Below the pieces are notes generated by a model. It did not search any database. It had not been told where the DNA came from and saw only the letters and a program-made list of their open reading frames with translations. 60,000 nucleotides of DNA from Owenia fusiformis (Eukaryota; Annelida; Polychaeta; Sabellida; Oweniidae): the NCBI GenBank assembly GCA_903813345.2, contig CAIIXF020000005.1, positions 29,765,375 to 29,825,374 on the forward strand, given 5' to 3'. A program made the translations under genes and the position numbers. Of this stretch, positions 48,081 to 59,762 are shown piece by piece; the first letter of the stretch is position 1, and each line of letters begins with the position of its first letter.

Positions 48081-49644
48081 TTCCGGAAATGGCACCCATG
48101 ACTGTTCGCTGGGATTTGCTACGCTTTGGCGTTGCTGTTGCGTATTTAGTTATCTATATAAAATCAACTATCGGTATAGGCCTACATGGGAGGGGCGCTT
48201 TGTATTTATGTAATCAAAATTGAATTAAAATGTTTTGAAGGCGTTGTATATACAACTACGTCGAAATGGTAGGGGTTACCGCGATCACCCGCGCCCACCG
48301 ATTTAGCCAACGATATGGTTTATTTATTCCATGGGCTTTAAAGACTATAAAGAGAAAGCCCATTTTTATTCTTATCAGTTTCGTAATGCACGTTTTCTCT
48401 GACATATTTGTTTCACGTAGCGATTCTTATAGGAGTCATTCTACATTAATAAACAGATAACACACCTCCAAATAGAAAGGTTTTGATTGGTCAAAATATA
48501 TTTTTAATAATTATTCAAAAATATGATACTTAGGTGCTTAAAGTATTATCAAATGGTAATAAATTCCTGATCTAAACAGTCTTTTGGCGCTTCATCCTTG
48601 ACCAATATAATAATCAAAAGATTACTGTCCTACCTTACGACTTTGGTTTTGTTACTTTTTATAAATTGTACTTTAGCCAAACCATCCTCTTTCTAAAGTT
48701 ATATAGGTATTTGAACTTAGGGAAGATTACCTTAACCGGAGATCAGTGGTCCTCTGAGAAGCACTAGTAATCATTTGCTGGGTCATTGCTGAAATAAATG
48801 CATATGGAAGTGTAAGATTGACAATGCACGATTAAATCATTATTTAGCATTGAAGACCATAAATGAATGAACATAAAATCATGAAAAGAGAAAAGAATGT
48901 TAAATGTTGAGTTTTACGATTCTTTTTTATTCTCAAATGACAGATACAAAGAATTGGAGGACATCCAAAAAGTTCTAGACACACGCGTGAGACATGCGTC
49001 TCGACAGAAGGATGTGTCTCTGACTGCTGAATCCGATCCAATGTCAAGGTGAAAACACTCAATTTGCAAAACAATTTGAATCTTGTGAAATCTCAATCAT
49101 TAAATACTCGTATGAAATTATATATATCATGTTTAATTACTTTAACTATGTTGTTACGAGATAAGGAGACTATAGATCTGGATATAATATATAGCATAAG
49201 CGCATAGACCAGTAAGCAGTACATCTACCTTGGTACATTCGCACCTTGGGTTTTCATGCACCTAAATAAGTGTTATCAGAGAACCCATACACCCAGACCT
49301 AAACATGACGGCTAACCTGATTTTTTCACCAATCCTCGATTCTGATAAGCCAAACAAAAATCGAACGATCCTATACACTTGAAAAACGGTCACATGCCGG
49401 ACTTTGGAATTGTCTTGGAGGAAACTTCAGACAGCACACAACGCAATATAACAACATTTAACAGTTTAAGGCATTGTTTAAACTTGCTAAATATGGAATG
49501 AAGAACATACGATATTGAGTAATCAAACTATGAAGAGTGCGTCGACCTATACCTATACTTTGTGAGTTCATTTTGCAAAATATTGTTTCTTTCACCTGTG
49601 AAACATTATGACTATGTTCAATAGGTGTAGCCTGAGATACTGTA

Positions 49645-50218
49645 ATAGGCCTATATATACTTTCTGCAGCCTGAAACAAGACAATAGGCCTATATTTACT
49701 TGGTGCAGCCTAAACCAATAAGCCTATTTTCATTTTGTGCAGCCTAAGACAATTGGCCTATAATTACTTTGTGCAGTCTAAATCAAGAGGCCTATTTTCA
49801 CTTTGTGCAGCCTGTGACAATAGGCCTATTTTCACTCTGTGCAGCCTGAGACAATAGGCCTATGTTCACTTTGTGCAGCCTAAACCAATAAGCCTATTTT
49901 CATTGTGTGCAGCCTGTGACAATAGGCCTATTTTCACTTTGTGCAGCCTGAGACAATAGGCCTATTTTCACTTTGTGCAGCCTGAGACAATAGGCCTATA
50001 TTTACTTGGTGCAGCATAAATCAAGAGGCCTGTTTTCACTTTGTGCAGCCTGTGACAATAGGCCTATTTTCACTTTGTGCAGCCTGAGACAATAGGCCTA
50101 TTTTCACTTTGTGCAGCCTGAGACAATAGGCCTATATTTACTTGGTGCAGCCTAAATCAAGAGGCCTGCTTTCACTTTGTGCAGCCTGAGACAATAGGCC
50201 TATATTCACTTTGGGCAG
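49645..50218. repeat. 34-bp minisatellite, about 17 copies
   Basis: The unit is of the form GGCCTATTTTCACTTTGTGC followed by AGCCTGAGACAATA. Copies vary mainly at TTTTC/ATTTA and TGAGAC/TAAATC. It ends about 720 bp before the coding start of the Ikaros-type gene. Confidence 0.92.
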
Positions 50219-50937
50219 TTATAGTTCGGATTTTCCTGTTTTCATTTTAATAAGTCTACATGTCAAACTTTCAGAGTCAATATTGTATTATAAGCGTACG
50301 TACACTAAGTTTGTTCCAGATATCTAAAGTTTCGGTTTGATTTCAAATTTCACTAAATTGTAACCAATTAATGTAAAAAAATGTAAATCTAAAGACTGTC
50401 CTGTCTGTATATGGAATTGGCAAATTGACAACGAAAGTTGGCATTGTAAACATAGAATAAGGCAACTAGTTGTGGTATCGCGTCGTAGGCAAGTCTTGCA
50501 GACTTTGAACATTGAACCCGCACTTTCACGCCACTATTCTAAATAACCCTTGTACCTAAACATAATCTGAACAGCAACGTAGTATACTATAACAACAACT
50601 CCATTCATTTATAGACGTATGCGCTGACTGCACGACTTGGGAAATCTCACAATTGGAAATCGCTTATTAAATCGAGAAAACGAAATCTGTTGCTATAGTA
50701 ACTGCATACGACGTGATTAACAAAGGTAAGTTCAATAACATATGTTCTTTAAGAATATATTTTTAAGTTTATCACTAGTTTTGTTCTGTAATTGGTTAAA
50801 AGGGGTGTGAATAGTTACTTATCAAGATGTTGATAAACTTTATATGACTCCCCTGAAATTATCACCTGACATTCAACCCATTTCGATATGCTTATATTTG
50901 TCAAAACTTATTTGAGAATTGTTCATTAAAGCCGATA

Positions 50938-52839
50938 ATGGCGCATAAGAAGAAAGCAGCTGCCGTTGTGCTAAAAAGAAATGGGTCGACAGATAGCGCT
51001 GAAGTGTCGTTCATGCGGTCTCTACTGATGGGCACTGAGCCCCCAGCCGCACTCGTCCCAAAAAAGACTATTGTGCTGCACACAACCAAGGCTTCCACGA
51101 TTGATTTACCAATCAAGGCAGACGCGCCTTATAACTGGAGACAGAGAATTAAAGATCGCGCTGCAAAGCAAGTCAGTGAAACGGGAGACTGCATTGAAAT
51201 TAAAGGTATGTATGATAAATGCAATAATAAAATGGAAAACCGTTTTTGGAACTCATTTTTTTTTCATTAATTTAATTTTGATTCACTGACTTGGGATAGT
51301 TGATAGCGTAATGAAAGTCATATTTGATATGGGCTCAAACATATAGTTCGTAACAATTTTGATAAACAAATGAGTGCAATGTACTGTGTATTTAGATAAA
51401 GTTCTTATGCACTTTCAGGGGATGATTTAAACCGTGTGTCACCAACGTCAAGACTTGCAGCAGTAAAGCATGCACTGAAACATGAACAAATGGAAGTGGC
51501 GCAGACGAGAGTGACGTCAATTGGCATCTTGAAGTGTGACCGCTGCCCTTTCTCCACGATATTACAGGACAAATTTAAAGAGCATATGGTTAATGAACAT
51601 GGTGGTCAGGTTGATGAATTGGACAAGTTTTTACTGTCACCTAAAGATTTGCATCAGAACGCTGCAATTGGTAACTTCAACAGACACAACTTAGAAACGG
51701 TTCGAAATCTAGCACAGCGTCGTACAAGCATGAGTCCGACCGAAGAATACGTTAACTTTAGAGAGGCGATACGGAGGACTGGGCGTTACCGATTTATATC
51801 AGAGTGTGATCCAACTAAGAAGACGGACGCTTGTAGTTCCTTGGTGAAAGATTTGCTTCTAAATGGGAAATCGCGTTCAGGGCCTAAACCAGCGATTTTC
51901 ATCAAATCTGAAAAAGTAAAACGGGAAGGACAGCAAACCTTGGACAGTAACACTACACCATCTCTTGGTTTGAACTCGTGGTTGTTTTCTCCTCCTAATA
52001 ACGGTTCACGTAGTCCTTCCGTGTGGTCTAGTGCCTCCAGCCCCGGACACCCTTGGGATCCTCACCGAGAACGCACTCTCAGCACTGGCAGTAATGATAT
52101 TTTTGGACTGAATTACAACACGCCAGTGATAGATGATCCCATGTACAAACCAAATAGTCCCATGTACCCTATCACTCAAACTTTGGACTCGCATCCTCGA
52201 CCTTTGGACCTCACTTACGGTCTCCCAATGAAACGCGAGATGTTATCTCCTGAATTAGATACGAGCAGCGAGAATTCAGGGCCCATAATGCGCAATAAAG
52301 ATCCTACTCTATACTCAAGTAGCTCAATGAAAAGTGATGATGAACTTAGCGTTAGGAGTGGTGTCTCTGTTAAAAGTAGCGTCTCTGTTGAGTCAAGTGG
52401 ACGCCCGACATCTCTATCTGGCTTAAGTAGTCCCAAACGGTATATGAAGCCCACAAAACGCTTTTTGGAGCGTTCAACCAATGATTCGGGTATCGCATTG
52501 GATGACAGTGATTCCGACGAACCGCCCAGAAAAATATCCCCAATGAGTGAATTCTCGGACATTTCCTACAACAGTGCGAGTGTACAATGTGATATTGAAC
52601 CTGTCTCCCCGAAGTCGGACTTTCACGAGAGTAGACTTAGCCGAAGTCCGAACATCATTGAACCAGTTTCAATCAAATGTATTCATTGTGATATTGTGTT
52701 CAATGATGAAGTACTTTTCTCAATCCATAAGGGTTGCCACAGCCATAACGACCCATTTACTTGTAATTTTTGTGGGCTACCTTGTCAGAACAAGTACAGT
52801 TTTTACACTCATATCATGCGTGGCCATCATGTACATTGA
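50938..52839 (+). CDS. Ikaros/Hunchback-type zinc-finger transcription factor
   Basis: Two coding exons, 50938-51205 and 51419-52839 (phase 1), give 562 aa. The N-terminal region starts MAHKKKAAAVV. One C2H2 finger lies at about 129-152 (CDRCPF...HMVNEH). A long Ser/Pro-rich middle has SUMO-type motifs (IKSEKVKRE, near 250) and PLDLT near 350, a CtBP-binding PxDLS-type motif. The C-terminal pair at about 510-560 (CIHCDIVF...H, then DPFTCNFCG...H) has the sequence and spacing of the dimerisation fingers of Ikaros and Hunchback. The array of three or four DNA-binding fingers of Ikaros is missing; only one remains. It is most likely a nuclear regulator or repressor partner. No gene symbol is assigned because several families share this C-terminal pair. 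Confidence 0.85.
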
Positions 52840-53122
52840 GTGTTATCATGGTAACCGTTATGCTTTGTGAGTGAGAACATGTACAGTGAGTGTGATCGTC
52901 ACGCCTGTTGAGGATGATCATCATTTCGTTTTTTTGTAACAAATATTTATGATTGCATCAGTCATATTTGCTTTCAAGCGGAGAAGTTGAACTCAAAATA
53001 TGTAGATTTGTAGGTCAAAACGTGGAACTCTATGAGGTCCATGGTTCAATTCAATCGAGTCAATGTTTTCAATTCACTCTGCGATGACTTAAGTGTCGGG
53101 TCATTAGCCTAGATGATATTGC

Positions 53123-53128
53123 AATAAA
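53123..53128 (+). terminator. Possible polyadenylation signal of the Ikaros-type gene
   Basis: AATAAA about 280 bases after the stop codon. Confidence 0.45.
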
Positions 53129-54840
53129 CAGTTAAAGGGCAGCTATAACCAAATTACCTTTGATAATAACTGTAAGTTTTTGCGATTTATCTTCCAGGGA
53201 ATAGGCAGCAGCATGTTTATACAACAATGTACAAAACTTATGTAATTTATGTATTTAAATTTTTCAATATATGGGTATGAGAAAAATAATTAATGATTGT
53301 TTGTTTTATAAAGTTCGAAATGGGATGATTGCAACTGCTCTTATAATCACAGATAATGATTTATTTTTAGAGATGTCATGCCAAACATAGAAATTACGTT
53401 CTTGACAACATACTTGTAAACTGATAGAGAATAGTTGACATTTGTTATCGAAAAGTACAAAATACAATTATTTCAATAAACTAGAAATCAATCATCAGAT
53501 AAAACATGAACGTCATTTTTCAAATTTAATAACGTAATTTTTTAACCTGTTCCATCTTACGTAGTTGAAGATATTATGTATGACCTTGACTTTGGTTGCA
53601 TCTTTCTTTCTTCTACATTTCTGATAGTTTTTGATTGTCATTCAGTTATCAGTTTGGTCATCAATGATTTTCACTTTTGATTTGACGTTGGTGAAAATAA
53701 AAGTACGTTGTGCATATGGATCAAATAATCTTTCTTGTAATTTTCACAACTACGTATTCATTGGAGTTTAACTTGGATTACTACATGTAGTATGTGCGGG
53801 CCCATAGCGCAAGGGAGAGTGGGGAGCGCTCCCTCCCGGCGGCCCCCGGCCAGATATTCTTTCAAAGTCATGCAGTTTTTCACCATTCTGAGCATTTTTC
53901 GAATGATTGTCTAGCCAAATCTGTCAAAAAGCCCCCCCCCCCCCTTCTTGGCAAAAGCTCCCCATTGGTACCCCCCCCCCCCCGTTGGTAAAAGCTGGCG
54001 ACGGGCCTGATCCATTGGCGCAGGGGAATGCCAAGGTCTTGTATCAAAAATGAATTGGTATTTGGTATAAGGAACTGAATGCTAACAACAGGTGTATTAA
54101 TGGGGACTAAATTAAGACTGACCACCATTCCAATCGTTATGTCAACCTCTTATCTGTGCATATGAGTTTATTTTGTCTGCTAGTCATCAATCACTGTGTC
54201 AATGGAGATTCCCTTCAATCAATTCAATCTTTCAATATTAAAAGCATATAGTTTGTAGCAATCAACCTGACATCTATCTAAAGCTCCTTAAAACTGCGAT
54301 ATTTTAGGATAGGGCCCTACGAGATGATTTGAACCAGGGGTATACAAAAAAAGATGGCAGATTGGTCGTTTATTTGTGTTCCGTCTTGCCCGATTCGCCC
54401 TTTTATTTGCATGCCAGGTGACTTGACATCTTTGTACGTGTATACGCTTTTTCCTAATTAATGGCAATGGTTCTGAGCTGAAAATGATATAAGCTGATGC
54501 TCATGAATAGTACGATCATTGCCTCAATCAGAAATATAAATTTCAATATTGCACAGTGCGTAATGTGTATCTCTGAAAGACTGGATGAGGTCAATCTGGT
54601 AAAGGATGGGTATCGATATGGTAAATTTGTTGAACACACGTTTCTCTCAAACCAGTCATCAAAGAATTTTGAAATTTTACACACTGCCAATTTAATGGTC
54701 ATCTTTTGAATGGTAACAATATGATTTGAAATAAATATATATACTTTTCTCTATATTGTTTTAAAAACACATCAGACACTTCTTTTGTTCTTGGTATCAT
54801 ATGTTCAGAATGAAATGAGACACTATATCCGAACCTCATT
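53129..54840. other. Intergenic DNA, no gene seen
   Basis: No coding region is supported. It contains the second CCCGTAGCC-type MITE (53800-54011). Confidence 0.5.
53800..54011. mobile_element. MITE, reverse-oriented relative of 17149-17333
   Basis: In reverse complement it reads GGCCCGTCGCCAGCTTTTAC, G-rich runs, GAAAAACTGCATGACTTTGA and TCTGGCC in the same order as the element at 17149. It has long C runs that differ in length between copies. Confidence 0.6.
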
Positions 54841-57800
54841 CACTGGTCAGTATCAAGATGCGGTAACGGCCGTTACCTTCTCATCCAAGATGGCGGACGG
54901 AGAGTGTCGACTTCGATATATTTGGTTTTCGTCGAATTAAACTACTTTATAATTTACGTAATGCTTAGATATTTGAAATTGATTAGCCTTACATATTATG
55001 GAAACTTTGGAGTATGACCATTTGTTAGTAAATCATACATGGACGCCATAACTTCATGTTACACCGCTTAAGGGAAGGTAACTGGAAGTGCATGATACGA
55101 TAACTGTCACGTCTGTTTCCAAGATGATGCGGTTACTGTATGAAGTTGATAATATAGATCTTTTTGTTTTAGACCAAAATGATGCACTTCGCTATAATGT
55201 GCAGTTTTATGTACATTACGGTTGGAAAGTGTAGCATTTATCCTGGACAATACGATATGACGCCATGCAATAGACGTCCCAGATAGCAACTTTTTTTATC
55301 AAAAACGGGAGCTAAATGTCGGGACAGGTGTCAATGTCGATTAATTAATTGAAATTGGGAATCGAGATAATGTGAGCCCCCAATTGTTATATACCTTTGC
55401 TATGTGAGCTGGCCCTCCATTATAAACTATCCTAACGTTAACGCATCACCACAGACTGACAGATCAGTTATCATTTGCAAAATCAGAATCTCAGTTACCT
55501 TCTCTTAAGCGTTGTAACATATAATTGAATCACGGCGCCCCCGTATGATTAAGAACAAATTGTCATACTCCAAAGTTTCTATGATCAGTGAAAACAAATA
55601 AGTGTTAAAAATAGGCATTTTTCATGTAATTGAACATAGCTGAAACAAAACGTATTTTTGCTCAACATTTTATGTATTCTAAAATAGAATGCCTTTATCT
55701 GAAGTACGTCAGCATACTTTTTGATCGTTTCGATTGTAAGTAGCGTTGATATCTGGCTCCAAAATTGTGAATTTCGGTGAAATTGTCAATGTAACAGGAC
55801 AACACGCTTTTGAAAACATGTCATATCTCAATAATAAATGGTCGCATCTTTTAATTTTGGTTATGCTGGCATAGAGAACATTCATTCAGAGTGTGATGAG
55901 AGCACCGGATTTGATCTCCACCTATTATCAAATATATAGACTCAATAAAGTAAATGTAAAATTTATTCTGTGAAAATCGACATGGTCGTTAAAACACACC
56001 CATGGGGCATTAGGGGAATCCGAGAACAATAGGTTATATGTGGTTAGCAAGTCCTTGATTCAGTTTATCAGACCATCGTATTCCAAATCGTGATAATAAT
56101 TGTGATTGAATTATAATGAGCATTGTCTGAAAATTTCTGAAAATTCACCATTTTTCTTGTGAAAAACGACCAAGATGTAATTCAAACATGGGCAGCATTC
56201 TTGTGTAAAGATAGACACTATTCAAGAAAACATTATATCCACTCTATTTTAACGAAAAGATTTTACGAAATAACCAGCACGACCCCATCTATGAGCGAAT
56301 ATGGTGTGAAACTGTGACAATCGACATGCGTGAAAATCGACATGGTTATACCATTGAACTCAAAGCAGTAAATTAGTCATTTGTATAAATCACAGATGGA
56401 TTAATTTGATTTTATATGATTACCAATACTCTGATAACACATTTAAAACAGTTTTACGGTAATTTACGCATAACGATCAATTGATGGACATTGAAAAGAT
56501 AACAGCTAAATAGTTTTCTCTTTGTTCAGCGTACCTTTTCCATCTTATACGTCTTTACAAAAATACGTTACATGCAAGCAGATGTCAAGTTATTTGGAAC
56601 TTCCATAAGCATAATTTACCGAAAAAAATTATTACAAAAATCACTATGAAGACCATTACAGCCCAAAATGTGTCAACCTCTGTAAATAGTGTTTCGTTCA
56701 GTGCATTACCGGGGATTGCTGACTGCAATAATAAAGTCTATTAACGTTTGGAATCAGTTTCCCTTTCAATGAATGCATCATTTTCAATGGTGAACAGCAT
56801 AAACAGGCATCTCTAATTTGTAATATGAAAGATTTAATAGCTTTTCAACGATGTTTATTTGCTTATTATTTTTTAATTACGATCTCGGATCTACTACTCG
56901 ATACATGATTACGATCTGATGTACAATATTCAGTATCCCTTCGTGAAACGTAATTCTTTGCAAAACATACAAAAAACAAAAAGTAAGCAATGCTCGAGAA
57001 TAAAAAAATCAAGACATGCGGTGCATAAAATTACGTTCCTCATTGAAAAATATCGCCAATTGAACTAGCATTAATTATAGAAACATGAAGTACGAGATAC
57101 GCATGCGACGATAGAGGCAACAAAAGCAAGATGGTTTTCCCCTCTTCGAAAAATAAAACCGGGGGTAGATCACTAAAAATATATAGACTTCAAGAGTTTC
57201 AAAGAAAAACAAAACATCAGAAGAAACAAGTTTGATAGCGAAAGTTATGAGATGCGAAATCAGAAATCCGAAAAAGAATCGAGTCTGACACGAAAGAAAT
57301 TTGTTTCTCTAAAGCGGAAATTTTAGCGACTAAAAGAAAATCTCAGAATAAACCAAAGCATATTAATAAAAACACTTCCAGTTGCCATGGAAAAAGGTTC
57401 TTGTGATAGGAACTTGGAGAGGGAGAGGGGGGGGGTCATCAGCGAAGCGCTCCGCAGATAATGGTGTCAAGAAAAACTTCTCTACACCAGGTGCAGATGA
57501 TTTTTATGATTGAACTATACGTCATCCTTAATGGACTGGACTCGACATCAATATCATGTTTCAATTGATAACGTAGACTCGAGTAGAATAAGGACCGGCT
57601 TCTTGATTTGGAATAGTGTTAAAGGGACATTTCAGATCATAACTCGATAGATGATGTTTGTACTCCAATATGACGTAAATGGTTGTCCTGTTGTGATACA
57701 TGCAGGAAAAACGTCACTACGTCGACCTGCAACTGGTTTAAGCATGCATTAAAAGCTAAACCCAAAGGAAAAATTACTCAAATTGTAAAAACAAGTCAAA

Positions 57801-58979
57801 GAACCATACCTGGTATGTGAGATAAAAAAAAAGAAAACATATGCCAAGTGTGTCAAAAAATTATTTTGACGATATGGCATCTGTCATCCCATTGTCTTTC
57901 AATCTAAAAATGTAAATCTTGGTTTCATGAATCAGTGAGATGTTTTGGTAAAGTTGGTGTGAAAAGAATGTAGAAAAGATGTGTTCAGTGCATATAAACT
58001 TTGCGGACGTAATACGTACATGTACATATACTTAGTTTATTCTCTTTGACGATATTTTAGAATAAAATGTAAAACACGACAGGGTTTTGACGGAAAATTT
58101 TACATAAACGTGGTCATATTTGGATACAAATACACACTGGTTGTTTCTCAGTTCAGCTTGTTATATCCTACATATCAAAAATGTCGATTCGTGAAGTTAG
58201 CGGTCCCTAAAGTGAACTTTCTAACTCATTGTCATTTGTTTCTAATTGTCTTGTGAAAATTGACATGCGGATGAATAGTGAACTAGCCTAATGATCAATT
58301 CTTCCCAAATAAAACTGTTATCATTTTCTTATCGTCTTAAGCATCATTTTTCATGATCGCATCAATTCATGTTTCAATAGAGTCGACTCTTTCAATTTCA
58401 TTCAAATGAAAAACAAAGGGGAAGTTAAAAATTGAGAAAAATGATAGATTTTATTGGTTCATGTTGACAAAGTGATGCACATCAAAAAGAAAAAGCTTGC
58501 AGTCCAAATCCATTTGCGATTTTAAAGGACAGTTAAGTACCATGAGGAACGTTCTTGGTTTTTTGAAAATGATGCATTCTAATTTGAATAGCTTGACACA
58601 TTAATCAGGGGGTCAAGGTGTGAAAATCGACATGTTTGAGACGGACCCTAATTTCAATTTGAAAATTCGCCTATTTTTCCTTGGAGTTTACTTTAATGCC
58701 TTGGGTAACGAATGTACAAATGTATGAAGATATATACTATATATCTATTTGAAAAAAACATTTTAGGATTTTTTTCACTTTTTATCAAAATTAATTTTAC
58801 ACTTAAGCGGTTTTGACTTATATACGGCTTTTCAAGTTCAAATATCAAAGCATTAAGTCAATTATAAAGTAGTTTATAATTAATTGGACGAAAACCAAAA
58901 ATATCGAAATCGGCACTTTCCGTCCACCATCTTAGATGAGAAGGTAACGGACGTTACCGCATTTTGATACTGACCAGTG
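54841..58979. mobile_element. 4.1-kb element with CTCATT target duplication
   Basis: The left end CACTGGTCAGTATCAAGATG pairs with the right end CATTTTGATACTGACCAGTG. Inverted similarity continues inward about 180-230 bp, to the ACCGCTTAAG / CTTAAGCGG words. CTCATT lies outside both ends (54835-54840 and 58980-58985), a 6-bp target duplication. Each end contains GGTAACGG(C/A)CGTTACC, a 16-bp palindrome that is perfect at the left. No ORF of transposase size is inside. IS3EU and Dada are superfamilies described with 6- or 6-7-bp duplications, but I cannot assign this element. Confidence 0.8.
55015..55590. repeat. Internal inverted repeat in the left part of the 4.1-kb element
   Basis: GAAACTTTGGAGTATGAC at 55020 faces GTCATACTCCAAAGTTTC near 55562, and GCTTAAGGGAAGGTAACT faces AGTTACCTTCTCTTAAGC near 55494. 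Arms span roughly 75-100 bp. Confidence 0.6.
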
Positions 58980-59762
58980 CTCATTGGAACAAAAATGACA
59001 TAAACACCACGTGTTTAGGTCTCTTAATATTGATATTGTGACTGTACAAAGGAAAACTTGGTTGATTTAAAAAAAAGTATCTTGTTAATAAAATAAAAGG
59101 ATTATCTTAATTTTTATATATTTTGGGGTTTTTTGTTTTAATTAAGGTGTTAAGTCAACAAAAAATTTCTTTGTTTAACTATAATATTGAGAGGTCTAAA
59201 AGATGTTGTATAATACTATTTTGTTCCAACAAGCTTCGGAAAGATATTTTATTTCATTCTCAAGAATTGGTAAAAAGGAACAAAAAATCGCACTAAAAAC
59301 AAAAAATTTGTATAAAATATATATAAATGATTTTCGCATTAAACTATTATCAATCAGTGAAAATTACATGGGAGTCAAAAGGACTGTGTTTTTACAGAAT
59401 GTTTTCAATAATACTTTTAAAAGAAAAAACATTGTTCAATTCAGTTCACCATATCGATACCAATCCTTTATTTGAGGCATGACTATAAAGTAAACGGGGT
59501 AAATTCTTATTTACATTTAAATCCCTAGTGTCTGTTACCCTTTCTTAGTAACCCCCGAAGATCAATCCATACAATTTCAGGAACAGTAGCATTTCTACTT
59601 CCTTTCTCTCAAAAGTATCTTTAAAATTAATGCATCATCAAAATAATTATCTCACTGTATATACTGTATATATTCATACAAATCAATTTTATTACATTTG
59701 TACGTTTCTGTATTGCACATTATAAGCCAGTAAGTTACGCCATCGTATTGTTATGTATATTT
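58980..59762. other. AT-rich intergenic DNA and 3' flank of the minus-strand gene
   Basis: A 90-codon plus-strand frame at 59203 is AT-driven in composition and has no recognisable domain, so I do not call it a gene. AATAAA on the minus strand is at 59688-59693. Confidence 0.45.
59688..59693 (-). terminator. Polyadenylation signal of the minus-strand gene
   Basis: TTTATT on the plus strand, AATAAA on the minus strand, 70 bases downstream of the TAG. Confidence 0.5.

Larger units (their letters stand above)
45330..49640. other. Intergenic DNA, no gene seen
   Basis: Short open frames here lack exon signals or known motifs. The stretch contains a 31-bp tandem repeat at 46951 and diverged repeats at 47.6-48.1 kb. 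Confidence 0.5.

Noticed and set aside
48266-48460. 64-codon plus-strand ORF
   Set aside because: No splice signals, domain or neighbour support, and it lies in repeat-rich DNA.
52215-52562. 115-codon minus-strand ORF
   Set aside because: It is a shadow of the Ser-rich coding region of the Ikaros-type gene on the other strand.
59203-59475. 90-codon plus-strand ORF
   Set aside because: Its residues (Ile, Lys, Asn, Phe) follow from AT-rich DNA, and there is no motif, splice or polyadenylation context.
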